From positions 1 to 64,000 of the forward strand of contig NZ_JAGGPP010000002.1 in NCBI RefSeq assembly GCF_018613755.1: DNA of 64,000 nt, given 5' to 3'. The notes under the pieces were generated by a model. The model saw only the letters and a list, made by a program, of their open reading frames with translations, searched no databases and was not told the DNA's origin. The DNA comes from Arthrobacter sp. ISL-72 (GTDB lineage: Bacteria; Actinomycetota; Actinomycetes; Actinomycetales; Micrococcaceae). Made by a program: the position numbers and the translations under genes. Shown in pieces: positions 53,154 through 62,478 of the stretch; the stretch's first letter is position 1; every line of letters starts with the position of its first letter.

Positions 53154-53340
53154 TGCTTCCCCCGTCTTGTTTGGCAGCGATTTGATCAGAGTATCCGCAG
53201 GCCCTGCTAACCGTACTTGGCGACATGAATAGCTGACTGATTTGGGGCGTCGACCTGGCTGTATCCTGTTGGAGGTCCAGCGGTCCGGCCAGCCAGCACT
53301 GTGCTGGACATGCGCTCCCGCTCGAAAATGGGGAGATAAA

Positions 53341-53973
53341 ATGCAGCCGGGTTGGTATGCGCACATTCAGAATCCGGGAGCTGTCGCATACTTTGACGGC
53401 ACTGCATGGGGAACAGCGAAAGATGGCTTTGCGCTGGGTTACGAGATCCAACAAACCATCACACCGCTTCAGCCGGGACACCCCGGACCCCCCGCGCCGT
53501 TTGAAACGCTGACGGTCACCGGCCCGCGTAAACGGAAACCCGGCTCCGCATGGTTCTGGGGAATCGGCGGCGGCGCGGCTCTGATCTGCTTGGGGCTCCT
53601 GAACGGATTCATGCCGGCTGGTTCGAACTGCGGCGCTCCATTCAAGAAGAGCAGTGTGGCCGAGTATATGGACGCCCTCTCGCTCGACAACGGACTGGGC
53701 TACACGGGCTATGCGGCCGAGTGCCGTGCCAGCATCGCTGACGCAACGGCGCTGACCTGGGTGCTTGTCGTCATCGGCGTCATCGTATTGCTTGCGAGCT
53801 TCCTGATCCAGGCTGTCATCCGATCTGGCCAATCTAATCGTCCGCCCGCAGCGCCCGCCGAAGCACCGACGGTTGCATCCCAGATAGAGGATCTGGCCCG
53901 GCTCAGGGACAAGGGATTGGTAACGCCAGAAGAGTTCGAATGGAAGCGACAGGACCTTCTGCGCCGCTCCTGA
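53341..53973 (+). CDS. DUF2510/SHOCT-domain membrane protein
   Basis: 210 residues from the ATG at 53341 with GGGGAGA upstream. QPGWYAHIQNPGAVAYFDGTAWG is the DUF2510 repeat; two membrane segments (WFWGIGGGAALICLGLL and TWVLVVIGVIVLLASFLI); C-terminal QIEDLARLRDKGLVTPEEFEWKRQDLL is a SHOCT motif. Such proteins are common in actinobacteria, with oligomerisation roles suspected for SHOCT. Confidence 0.85.
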   Translation: MQPGWYAHIQNPGAVAYFDGTAWGTAKDGFALGYEIQQTITPLQPGHPGPPAPFETLTVTGPRKRKPGSAWFWGIGGGAALICLGLLNGFMPAGSNCGAPFKKSSVAEYMDALSLDNGLGYTGYAAECRASIADATALTWVLVVIGVIVLLASFLIQAVIRSGQSNRPPAAPAEAPTVASQIEDLARLRDKGLVTPEEFEWKRQDLLRRS

Positions 53974-54046
53974 GCATTCCTCGGCTGGGTGCCGGGAGCT
54001 ATCGCTCTCAGCCCGTCTGTCCCTCAACAACCAGGGGTTGGCAGAA

Positions 54047-54245
54047 TCACGTGTCGAGGAAATCCCATTCACTGCCGAGAACCCACCGCAATGCGGAAAG
54101 CTTGCCATTGAGCACGCCGAGCTCGAAATCCGTGTAGGGGCCGAGCTCGCCGAGTCCCTTATACACTTCCTCGACACGCTTGCGGCCTGATCCTGCGATT
54201 GTGAGCAGGCGTTCCAGTTCTGCCAAGTTTCCTTGCTCTCGTAAA
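54047..54245 (-). pseudogene. C-terminal fragment of a conserved hypothetical protein
   Basis: Encodes AELERLLTIAGSGRKRVEEVYKGLGELGPYTDFELGVLNGKLSALRWVLGSEWDFLDT. I recall this ending, GPYTDFEWGMxNGKLSALRWVLGxEWDFLDT, in uncharacterised actinobacterial proteins. The 5' part is replaced by an IS110 fragment on the opposite strand. Confidence 0.6.
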
Positions 54246-54249
54246 CGGT

Positions 54250-54450
54250 ACTCGTGCTGCAGCGAGCGGTGGTAGTCACGGCCGAAAACCAGAGCACGAT
54301 TCTGCGGCTGTTGGCCGAACGCCGCGAAGACCTCGGCCACGAACGAGCCCGGTTGCTCAACCGCCTGCACCGGCTCCTGCGCGAACTGGTACCCGACGGT
54401 GTCGAGCCCGGCCTCAGTGCAGACAAGGCAGCCGCGGCGCTGCGTTCAAT
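54250..54450 (+). pseudogene. IS110-family transposase fragment
   Basis: Encodes ENQSTILRLLAERREDLGHERARLLNRLHRLLRELVPDG and ADKAAAALRSIRP, the central region of IS110 transposases between the DEDD catalytic part and the serine domain. Both ends are missing. Confidence 0.7.
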
Positions 54451-54452
54451 CC

Positions 54453-54912
54453 GGCCGGTAACAGCCACCGACCCGAACTGGACAAGCTGCTCGATTACCT
54501 GCGGGACGGGGATGAGGTAGTGGTCTGGAAGCTGGACCGGCTGGGACGCAACACCCGCAACCTGCTGGCTCTCATCGATGACCTGAAACACCGGGGCGTG
54601 CACTTCCGTAGCGTCACCGAGGGCATCAGCACGACGGGACCGATGGGCCGGGCCATGCTCACCGTCATGTCCGCGTTCGCCCAGCTCGAGCGCGATCAGC
54701 TGGCCGAGCGGACCCGGGCCGGCATGGCCGCGGCCGCCGGACACGGGCGGAAGGCCGGACGGCGGGAAGTGACCGCCGGCCATGCGAAGGTCAGGCGCGC
54801 CCGCGACCTGAAGGCCCAGGGGCTCACGCCTGCCGACATCGGGACGATCATCGGGGCCAGCCGCGCCACCGTGTACCGCTACTTGAGCATGGGAACCAAC
54901 GAACTGCTTTGA
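54453..54912 (+). pseudogene. Serine recombinase lacking its catalytic N-terminus
   Basis: From HRPELDKLLDYLRDGDEVVVWKLDRLGRNTRNL onward the Pin/resolvase pattern is intact, including MLTVMSAFAQLERDQLAERT and a C-terminal HTH (GLTPADIGTIIGASRATVYRYL). The first ~50 residues with the nucleophilic Ser are replaced by the IS110 fragment. A GTG at 54520 could still give a 130-residue DNA-binding product. Confidence 0.75.
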
Positions 54913-55144
54913 GGAGGACCGAACGGGAGGCCACGGACGGCTGGAATGGGCGCGGGGCCCGCGATTTACCTACTCTGCGGCACGCTCTTGCCGGACACAC
55001 GCGGTGGCGGTGGCCGCGGCCATGGAAAAGCACTGAGCACTGAGCTGGACCCGCCACATCGTCTAGTTCTAGTGATCACACCGTGCCCTAACCGGATCCG
55101 GCACCTGGCCGACAAAGATTGAGAAGCCTTCAGACTCTTAAAAT

Positions 55145-56873
55145 GGCCCTTCGCAGATGAGCGTGGTTAGGGCGGTCTGAAAGCGCCGCCGCGGTGTTGG
55201 ACGTTTTCGGTGCGGCGTGTCGAGAGTATCAACCAGACGCTCTGCACTCAGCACCCGGGCAAACTCCACTGGTTGAAGGAAGAATTGCCTGAGCTGCGCA
55301 GAAGCTTCTGTCTGAGTCTTCATGAAGGTGGCTCCGATGTATGCACTCAAGCCACCGCCTACGACGCCGACTGCACCTGCAGATATAGCTCAGACAGGGG
55401 TAGAAGCATTAGCGGCCCATCGCATTTAGGCATGGTTGGGGTGGTTGCTCCGGTAGGGGCGGTGGCCTCCGGCGGCGAGTAGGCATCTGAGTCTGTAATT
55501 GGTGAAGTTGCGGAAGCCGCGGGCGATTCTGCGGGTGGTTTCGATGACGCCGTTGATCGCTTCGGTGGGCCCGTTGGAGGCGCCGAAGGTATCGAAGTAG
55601 GCCAGGATTGCTGCCTTCCATTGTTTGAGAGTCCGGCCGAGGCGGGAGGACTTCCGGGATCGGGCAGGACGGGAACGAGGCGATCACTTCGTTGACGAGT
55701 TCCCTGCCCCGCGCAGGCTTGGCGTGGTAGATGTGGCGGAGCTTCTGGTAGCACTGCCAGGCCAGGGTGACTTCGTGGTCTGGGTCCCCGAGGGTGAGCT
55801 TCACGTCGAGCCGGGCAGCTTGTTTGTCGGTGAGATGTTCGGCGCCGACCTGCAAGGTCCGGCGGATGCCGTAGAGGGGATCACCTTTGCGGCCGCGGTG
55901 CCCGAGGGTGTCCTGCTGGACGCGGCGGCGGACTTCGTCGACCATGGCCGATCCCAGTTTCACGACATGGAACGCGTCCAACACTGTGATGGCTTCGGGC
56001 AGTTCGTCACGTATCGCGTTCGCGTAGCCCCGGAACGGATCCAGCGCTGCCGTTTTGATCCCGGCGGTAAAGTCCGGCCCGCGGCCTTTGAGCCAGTCCG
56101 CGTAGGCCTTCCCGGACCGTCCCGGGACGAGATCCAGCAACCGGGCATGGACAACACCCTTCGCATCGCGGGTGTGGTCCACGATCCCGGTGACCATGCC
56201 GGAGCCCGGCGGGCCGGTATGGGACCACACATGCTCATCGACGCCGAGCGCATTCACCCCAGACAGCCTGCCAGTGGTGCGAGCCTTCCGGTGGCCTCTG
56301 CCTTGATGGCGTCCCAGACCGTATGCCAGGAGACGCCGAGTTGATGGGCCAGGGCCGAGACCGAGGTGTCGAAACGCTCCAGCCCGTCGGTAGCCCACGC
56401 AATGGCCCGGGAGGTGAGTTTCGCCCGTGGGACGGCCAGCGGGTGCTCCTCGGTGAATGTCGTTCGCGGGCAGTCGGTATCCGGACACCGCCAGACGCGC
56501 TTGGACCACAGCAACCGCACGGGCCTGCCGAAACACGGGATGTCATGGAGCCGGACCCGCCGGCGGCCATGCCCGACGGCGACGACGCCGCAGTCCGGAC
56601 AACCGCTAATTGTTTCGCCTGTCTCGACGTGCAGAACCAGACCGGTCCCGGTCGCCGTGACAGAGCAGACGTGGATGCCTTCGACACCAAGAAGCGTGTC
56701 TGCCCGCTCGCACCAGCGACCGCCCGGGCAGGAAGTAGCATTGGGCATATCATGGTCTCTTTTTTTGGAAGCTTGGTCGCTACCAATTCAAAGAGGCCCT
56801 GACCTCTCCCTTCCCGCACCACGCCGCAGAGGCTGCATCAACCTGCCCTAACCATGCTCATCTGCGAAGGGCC
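55145..56873 (-). mobile_element. ISL3-family insertion sequence
   Basis: Terminal inverted repeats of 27 bp with one mismatch: 55145-55171 (ggcccttcgcagatgagcgt...) and 56847-56873. They enclose a minus-strand ISL3 transposase pseudogene. About 250 bp between the left repeat and the transposase stop encode no transposase; a minus-strand frame there (SAYIGATFMKTQTEAS) has a membrane-protein look but is truncated. Flanking 8-mers (cttaaaat / cgttatct) differ, so no target duplication is visible. Confidence 0.85.
55426..56748 (-). pseudogene. ISL3-family transposase, frameshifted
   Basis: The first part (56748 to about 56254) has the zinc-ribbon start CPDCG, WRCPDTDCPRTTFTEEHP, and HTH (SALAHQLGVSWHTVWDAIK). 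The DDE domain follows in a second frame (GVNALGVDEHVWSHTG, ITVLDAFHVVKLGSAMVDEVRR), and the end in a third (FGASNGPTEAINGVIETTRRIARGFRNFTNYRLR). Two frameshifts make it inactive unless programmed slippage occurs. Confidence 0.85.
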
Positions 56874-56973
56874 CGTTATCTGAGGAAACCCCGATACGGA
56901 CTACGGTTCCTTCTTGAGGCCTGTCATTGACGCAATTCACGACGGCAGGACTTGGCCTTCGTCATTGTCAACC

Positions 56974-58392
56974 TCAGTTCTCCGCCTGCTTCGGTTCGGG
57001 CGACGCCTTCATGGGTTTGGCCTTTGACGGTGGCGGACGCTTGTGGGACCGTTGCACGGCGTCGGGAGCTTCGGAAGCAGAAGGCTGCGTTGACCCAGCC
57101 TTCTTGACGGGCCGCGCCTTGGCAGGCCTGGCTTGACCCAAGCCATGCGGTATCCCAGCTGGCGACTTCTGGGAATTTTTCAGTTGCTTAGTCCCTCCGG
57201 TTCTTCCGGTCCTGCTTGCGGAAGGTGTGGCTGGTTTTGATCGGCTGTCCAGCGCGTGACCCTTTACGCGCTGCCCAGACAGTTGGTCACCCGTTGTGCT
57301 TGTCGGCCAGAAGCGAAGAAATATGGCAGACGCCAGGATGGCGCTTCCAATCGTGAAGTAAATTAGAGCGGCCGTGCTAAGTCTGTCCCATATTGTTGCG
57401 GAATGACCGTCTACCGCGGATATCTGCGCGGAAAGCGTTGCGACAGAGGAGAGGTCAGGGTATTGAGACTCCTCGGAAGAGGGCGAAGATTCTCTAAAAC
57501 GCAGATTTTCAGGGAAGCTTCTAGCTGTTATCTCGGTGGGTAGGGTATCCATTACCATCGTCTGCAGTGAATCTTGTGAATCAATATGAAAATTGGCGAA
57601 TGACATCGTATCCGGTCCAACACCGGATCTACCCGTTGGCAGCCCACCAATCATTGGGGTTTTAAGGGTTCGCTGCGGGCCGGGAATTCCCAAGAAAGAA
57701 CTTTCGACAAATTTTGGTAAGTCGGAATTTCCAATGCCGGTAACGACAAACCCGGATTTGGTATCATCCCCTCCGCGATCAAGAAGAGTGCGACCAGGCT
57801 TTAGTGTTCGAGGACCGTCACATAGTGGTGGCTCCGAGATTGTGAAGTCAAATGCCTGTATGTCATTCCAATGCATGACTGGCGTACCGCCGGAGAGACT
57901 GGTTGAGTCAGCTTCTCGCATGAGGGGCATGCCGCCTTGGTATGTGACTGCGAAGGGCACGGAGAGGCGGGCATTGCCCTCGAGAAACAGCGAGGCATGA
58001 ATCGACTTCACCTTGTTTGATCCAATTGCGCAGATGAGGACCGCATACCCCGCACCGATGTGGCCTGCATTCTTCGCCAACTGGTCGCCCTCCGCTAACA
58101 GTCGGGTGGTGCTGTCCCTTCCGTCGACGACCCGCGCATTCGGATCACTGCTCAACGCATAGGCCGGGTCATAGACCAACCGTATCTTTACATCTCTTGC
58201 TGTCCTCAAATCCTCGAACGGCAAGGCTACTGTCGCCCATCCAGAATCAGTGTGATCGAGACTCGGCGACGACGCCCTGACGCCCTCAACTACGACAAGG
58301 AAAGGGATTGAAAGCGCAGAGATGATTAGCACCAGCCAGCGGAGTCTCTTCGCGTTGTCGCTTGTCATTAGGAACCGTATCCGGGAGGACAT
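56974..58392 (-). CDS. Uncharacterised membrane-anchored protein with basic tail
   Basis: 472 residues from the ATG at 58392; the ATG at 58368 is an alternative, neither with a clear Shine-Dalgarno. Layout: N-terminal membrane segment (WLVLIISALSIPFLVVV), an extracytoplasmic region of about 320 residues with predicted beta strands and a conserved-looking Cys pair, a second membrane segment (AALIYFTIGSAILASAIFL), and a cytoplasmic Lys/Pro/Ser-rich tail of about 110 residues. No family recognised. It is the only gene of ordinary length in this accessory region without relics of frameshift. Confidence 0.65.
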   Translation of the reverse strand: MSSRIRFLMTSDNAKRLRWLVLIISALSIPFLVVVEGVRASSPSLDHTDSGWATVALPFEDLRTARDVKIRLVYDPAYALSSDPNARVVDGRDSTTRLLAEGDQLAKNAGHIGAGYAVLICAIGSNKVKSIHASLFLEGNARLSVPFAVTYQGGMPLMREADSTSLSGGTPVMHWNDIQAFDFTISEPPLCDGPRTLKPGRTLLDRGGDDTKSGFVVTGIGNSDLPKFVESSFLGIPGPQRTLKTPMIGGLPTGRSGVGPDTMSFANFHIDSQDSLQTMVMDTLPTEITARSFPENLRFRESSPSSEESQYPDLSSVATLSAQISAVDGHSATIWDRLSTAALIYFTIGSAILASAIFLRFWPTSTTGDQLSGQRVKGHALDSRSKPATPSASRTGRTGGTKQLKNSQKSPAGIPHGLGQARPAKARPVKKAGSTQPSASEAPDAVQRSHKRPPPSKAKPMKASPEPKQAEN

Positions 58393-58773
58393 GCTGAACT
58401 GTAACCGATAGGTCAGACCTTGATTATACCGTCGCACTGCAATCCTCCCCGCAGACGTGGACAGTTGCCACGACTGTCCTGAAGCCGCACGTATGGAGAC
58501 GAAGGCGGGGGAGAAGCGCACCGTGATCGAACTCGAGATCGACGAGATCGGCCTGTCCCTCCATTAGACGGCCGCCACGGCCACCCGGTCCCAAGGCCGT
58601 GGCCAGGCAGCACCGACGGGTGCCGGGGAGGACGCCGGACACCGGGCGGACGAGTTGGCCATCAGCCCCCGCGGCTACGCCGATGACGACCCGTGGTTCG
58701 GCAAGGACGCCAACCCGGACGGCCGCCTCGGCGCGGCGACCGAACCAGCTATCTGACAACCGGCGACAAAACC

Positions 58774-58811
58774 AAGTAGTAGGAGTAGTATCGTTACTAC
58801 TCCTACTACTT
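58774..58811. promoter_or_regulatory. KfrA operator, perfect 17-bp inverted repeat
   Basis: aagtagtaggagtagta (58774-58790), loop tcgt, and its exact reverse complement (58795-58811), ending 23 bp before the kfrA start. KfrA proteins are known autorepressors binding such sites at their own promoter. Each arm itself repeats GTAGT. Confidence 0.75.
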
Positions 58812-58834
58812 TTTGTTTTCGACGAGGATGATCC

Positions 58835-59482
58835 ATGACGCAGAGTGTGAAAGATCGGGTGTACGCCGCCGCCGAGCGGATCAGCGCCGAGCGCCGCCCT
58901 ACCGTCTCGACGGTGCGCTCGGCCGCGGGTGTGAGCAATGCCGACGCGACGCGCTATCTGAAGGAGTGGTCGGAGGAGCGGCAGGCGGCCGGCAGCCAGT
59001 TGGCCGCAACGCCGGCGACCTTGCTGGAGGCGTCGGCGCGCCTGGCCGGCACGGCCTGGGCTGAGGCGTCTGCTTTGGCGGACGAGCGGCATGCGGGCGT
59101 GGAAGCGACGTGGGTGCAGGAACGCAAGGACCGGGATGCCGAGATCGCCGAGCTCGTCGCGGACCTGGACCGGGTCACCGAGGAGAAGGACGCGGCCGTG
59201 TCCGGGCTGAGCACGCAGGTCCAGGAGCTGCAGGCGCAGCTCGGTGCCCTCGCCGCCGAGCTGGAGGAATCGCGGGCCACGGAGCGGGCCGCCACGGCCG
59301 AAGCAGCGGAGGCCGGAACGAAGCTCGCCGCCTCCGCCGCCAGGGACACCGCCATGCAGGCCGCCTACGCCGCCCTGCTGGCACGCATCACCCCGGCCCA
59401 GACGCGCGCCACTGACCAGGGCGCTGATCAAGCCACTGGCCACGCCGGTGATCAAGGCACTGATCAGATTGAGGATCAATGA
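58835..59482 (+). CDS. kfrA: KfrA-like plasmid DNA-binding coiled-coil protein
   Basis: 215 residues. KfrA N-terminal domain with HTH: VYAAAERISAERRPTVSTVRSAAGVSNADATRYLKEW. The rest is an alanine- and glutamate-rich coiled coil (about 70-190) and a Gln/Asp-rich tail. KfrA proteins repress their own gene and assist plasmid segregation. GGATG before the ATG. Overlap by 4 bp with a following truncated gene. Confidence 0.88.
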   Translation: MTQSVKDRVYAAAERISAERRPTVSTVRSAAGVSNADATRYLKEWSEERQAAGSQLAATPATLLEASARLAGTAWAEASALADERHAGVEATWVQERKDRDAEIAELVADLDRVTEEKDAAVSGLSTQVQELQAQLGALAAELEESRATERAATAEAAEAGTKLAASAARDTAMQAAYAALLARITPAQTRATDQGADQATGHAGDQGTDQIEDQ

Positions 59483-59560
59483 GTGTGAAGAAGGTCGCGG
59501 CGTTCACGCCGTACTTCAGCGAGGATGAGGCCGGGCAGGTCCGTGCCGCGTTCCGGGGTC
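59479..59560 (+). pseudogene. Truncated start of a gene coupled to kfrA
   Basis: The ATG overlaps the kfrA stop. About 25 codons (MSVKKVAAFTPYFSEDEAGQ, VRAAFRG) read protein-like and recall the first residues of small RHH partition proteins (RMRAAF). After that the frame loses all resemblance, so a break lies near 59560. The partition role is inference from position and a short motif. Confidence 0.4.
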
Positions 59561-59617
59561 GCGGTAGTACTCGCCGAAAATCGGGCGGATATGGCTGGCT
59601 GGGTGGTGACCGGCAGT

Positions 59618-60000
59618 TCAGTCGTGTCGGGTGCTCGGCCGGAGCGTGGCGAAGTCGGCGTGGGTCTGGTCAACGGCTTCGGGGTGGGCCTGACGCTTTT
59701 CGTGCTCGCTGAGCGCCCGGTGGAGGCTGGCCAGGCTGGGGTTGCGGCCTTTGCGTTTGCCGGTGGGGATGATCAGGTCAGGGCCGGATGTCATTGAGGG
59801 ACTCGCCATTCTTGCGACGGCGCAGCATGGTGTGCAGCATGTCGTCGGTGATGACCGGTGGGTGGGCGTCCGCCGTGTTTTCCTTTGCGGGCGGCGGCGT
59901 TGAGGCCTTCGAGGGTGGCTTCGCGGATGTTCTCGCGTTCGGTTTCGGCCATCGCGGCGAAGAACGCGAACAGCACCCGCCCGGTTCCTGTCGGATCGTA
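59618..60000 (-). pseudogene. Serine recombinase C-terminal fragment, frameshifted
   Basis: GRVLFAFFAAMAETERENIREATLEGL (invertase E-helix region) continues in a second frame with PVITDDMLHTMLRRRKNGESLNDI and a HTH-like end. The catalytic part is cut at about 60000, exactly where the IS30 fragment begins on the other strand. Confidence 0.7.
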
Positions 60001-60261
60001 GAAATGGCCAAACACAAGGCCTTCAGCATCGCCACCGACATGGACGTCTACTTCTGCGACCCGGGCAGCCCCTGGCAGCGCGGATCCAACGAGAACACCA
60101 ACGGGCTGTTACGCCAGTACTTCCCCAAAGGCACCGACCTGAACGCCTACGGGCCCGAGGACCTGGAACACGTCGCCCAGGAACTCAACGCCCGACCACG
60201 CAAAACACTCGACTGGAAAACCCCGGCCGAGTCACTTCGTGATTTACTGATAGCCAGCTGA
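60001..60261 (+). pseudogene. IS30-family transposase C-terminus
   Basis: About 85 codons: HKAFSIATDMDVYFCDPGSP, WQRGSNENTNGLLRQYFPKGTDL, ELNARPRKTLDWKTPAE. This is the end of IS30 DDE transposases, with the final Glu in SNENTNGLLRQYFPK. The first two thirds are missing. Confidence 0.85.
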
Positions 60262-60615
60262 CCTCGGGTGTTGCATCGACCCCTTGAATTCGCCCCCGAA
60301 GACCCCCAGCCAGCGACTACGATCACACGCTTAGCGCCAACCGCTGTACCGATGGTCCCCAAGGCCGTGCATCTGGCGCCGGTATGAAGCGAGCACCGTC
60401 GAGGCGTCTGTTCCCTTGGCATCCAGAGCGATCTGGCAGTGCGTCTCGCCGTCATTGGTATCCCACTGCGCTCCCGTGGCGTACGGCGAGGGAGGGGCGA
60501 AGCTCGCGAGGACTTCGGAGTATGCGGGGGCGAACGCCCCCGGCGGCGGCGGGGCGAAAACGGTGGAGCGGGCCACGCCGGACGAGGACGCCGACTCGGG
60601 GTCTGCTGGGACTGT

Positions 60616-60827
60616 CAGTCGCCGAGTCGGCGTTCTCGTCCCTGAAAAACGAGTTCTACCAGCACCACAGCTTCGCCACCCGCCAGGACGCCCGCCGGGC
60701 CACCATGCGCTACATCGAGGTGTTCTACAACCGCTGGCGGCCCCACACCAACAACGACGGCCTGCCGCCGGCGACCGCGATGGCCAAATTCACCACCAAC
60801 CAGCAGCCGCTACACGCGGCCGCCTAA
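60616..60827 (+). pseudogene. IS3-family transposase C-terminus
   Basis: About 70 codons: VAESAFSSLKNEFYQHHSFATRQDARRAT and RYIEVFYNRWRPHTNNDGLPPATAMAKF. This is the last part of IS3-type OrfB with the third catalytic Glu mutated or shifted in context (ESAFSSLKNE). It is a third, different IS3 relic in the window. Confidence 0.8.
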
Positions 60828-61263
60828 CAAAAAGAAACTACCCGACTCTCTCACATCCTTGACACGCTGTGTAGTTCAAAGGCGGCGGCACAGGCAGGAA
60901 CCGCGTGTAACCACTCTATGTTCATTGCGATGGGCGGCGGACCAACCGGGTATCGCTCACTCGTGTCCGGGATGGTTTCGGCCCGGTACGATCGCAGGAC
61001 CGGGCGTTGAACTAAAGCGCTCATAAAAGGATCGGGCTGCTCAGATTCCTGGGGGATAACCAATTCGCCGGGTTTTGGTCAGCGTTCTGGAGTTGTAAGC
61101 AGGGGTGGCGGTGAACGTTGGTTAAGTGGGTTCCCTCGAGCCGCGGCGGGCATTGTTGTGTCCCTCGCCCGGCAGGCCGGACCGGCAAACTTACAGACAT
61201 CAGCGGAGGCGCAGGGGCTCGGGGGCCGAGACACCTCAATCCGAGAAGAAACTGGAGCAGAAG
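60828..61263. other. Stretch upstream of the SGNH hydrolase gene
   Basis: No gene seen. It should hold the promoter of the hydrolase gene; GGAGCAG eight bases before the ATG is the ribosome binding site. No repeats of note. Confidence 0.45.
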
Positions 61264-62160
61264 ATGCGCTTTCCTACAGCCCTCCGTCGTCCTGGAGCGG
61301 TGTTCGTCGTCGCCGCGGCCCTCGTCGTCTCCGGGGCCGCCGTCCCCGCGTCCGCGGCACGACTGGCACCCGTCAGCTACGTCAATCTCGGCGACTCCTA
61401 CTCGGCCGGATGGGGTGCCCTCGCGCCAACGGCAACCGTCAACCCCGTCATGGCCAGTCCGGGGTGCTTCATCGGCGGACGGCCCGACGACGTGACCATG
61501 TTCTCCTCGCTCAAATCGGTCTCCCTCGCCGGCGACTACGCGTGCGCGGGCGCCACCGTCGGGACGACGACCTCGGGGGTGCCGACCATCGCCCAGCAGG
61601 CGGCCAAGGCCGGAGCCGACAAGGCCCTCGGCAGCGCAACCGGGCTCGTCACCCTCACCGCGGGCGGCAACGACGTCAACTTCGGCGCCATCATCCTCGC
61701 CTGCGCCAGCGACACGACACCGCAGGCACTCCAGTGCCAGGCTGCCGCGGCCCAAGGGATCACCATCGCACAGCAGATCGACCTGGCCGGGACCGTCGGG
61801 ACGATCCGCGGCTTCGCGGCGAACGCGAAGATCGCCTGGATCGGCTACCCGCACCTGTTCGCGACGGCCGACGAGTCCACGACCGTCCTGGCAGGCGGCG
61901 GCGTCATGTCCGCAGCCGCCGCGACCGTGTTCGACGAGGGCACGGATGCGCTCAACGCGATCCTCGCGACGAAGGCGCAGAGCGCGGGGGCACAGTTCGT
62001 GGACGTCACCTCGAAGTTCGAGGGCCACGAGATCGGCTCCTCGGACTCCTGGTTCAACCTTGGGCCCTACACGGACTTCAACTTCCACCCGAACTCCACG
62101 GGCTACGCCGAGGGCTACTACCCCGCGATGACCAGCGGGATCAAGCCATCGCAGTTGTGA
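61264..62160 (+). CDS. Secreted SGNH/GDSL hydrolase
   Basis: 298 residues. Signal peptide of about 32 residues (RRPGAVFVVAAALVVSGAAVPASA). Block I YVNLGDSYSAG with nucleophile S45, block III TAGGNDVNFG, block V HPNSTGYAEGY with the catalytic His. Four cysteines (SPGCF, YACAG, LACAS, LQCQ) may form two disulfides, as in SGNH esterases of Streptomyces lipase type. It cleaves acyl or acetyl esters outside the cell. A 61-codon membrane peptide gene is coupled to its stop. Confidence 0.9.
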   Translation: MRFPTALRRPGAVFVVAAALVVSGAAVPASAARLAPVSYVNLGDSYSAGWGALAPTATVNPVMASPGCFIGGRPDDVTMFSSLKSVSLAGDYACAGATVGTTTSGVPTIAQQAAKAGADKALGSATGLVTLTAGGNDVNFGAIILACASDTTPQALQCQAAAAQGITIAQQIDLAGTVGTIRGFAANAKIAWIGYPHLFATADESTTVLAGGGVMSAAAATVFDEGTDALNAILATKAQSAGAQFVDVTSKFEGHEIGSSDSWFNLGPYTDFNFHPNSTGYAEGYYPAMTSGIKPSQL

Positions 62161-62342
62161 CTGCTCGGCCTGCCGCCGAAAGCCGCGCCCTCGCGGCCAC
62201 GGCCGCGGCGTTCGTGATCGCCCTGCTCCTCCTCATGGCCGGCTTGGGGCAGCGCCGCCATGAACGGCGCCGCCCCGGAAGCACAACCAACATAGTCGGA
62301 TTAATCCTCAGCACTGTCGGGGTGCTCAGGAGTGGTGGGTAA
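62157..62342 (+). CDS. Small membrane peptide coupled to the hydrolase
   Basis: 61 residues from a GTG that overlaps the hydrolase stop (GTGA). VTARPAAESRALAATAAAFVIALLLLMAGLGQRRHERRRPG has one hydrophobic helix followed by a strongly basic segment, consistent with a single-pass membrane peptide. No homolog known to me; coupling is the main argument that it is translated. Confidence 0.5.
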   Translation: MTARPAAESRALAATAAAFVIALLLLMAGLGQRRHERRRPGSTTNIVGLILSTVGVLRSGG

Positions 62343-62478
62343 CCCTGATGTCATCAGGGTGCGTTTCACGGTCCCGATCGGCCCACCCAGGACCGCCCTG
62401 AAGCTTGAGTCGGTGCTGGCGCGCATGCTGATTAGGGTCAGGGATACCAGCCGAGCGCCGTGGCTTAGCGTTCTCTGC

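Noticed and set aside
53101..54783. 560-codon open frame on the minus strand
   Set aside because: It runs antisense to the clear DUF2510/SHOCT gene and to IS and recombinase fragments, is Arg/Ser-rich and has no domain; it is a high-GC shadow frame.
58424..59479. 351-codon open frame opposite kfrA
   Set aside because: Gly/Arg-rich low-complexity translation exactly antisense to the KfrA coiled coil; typical shadow.
61158..62156. Long second plus-strand frame through the SGNH gene
   Set aside because: Arg-rich, out of frame with the signal peptide and catalytic blocks; only its last 61 codons, after the GTG at 62157, are kept as a possible gene.
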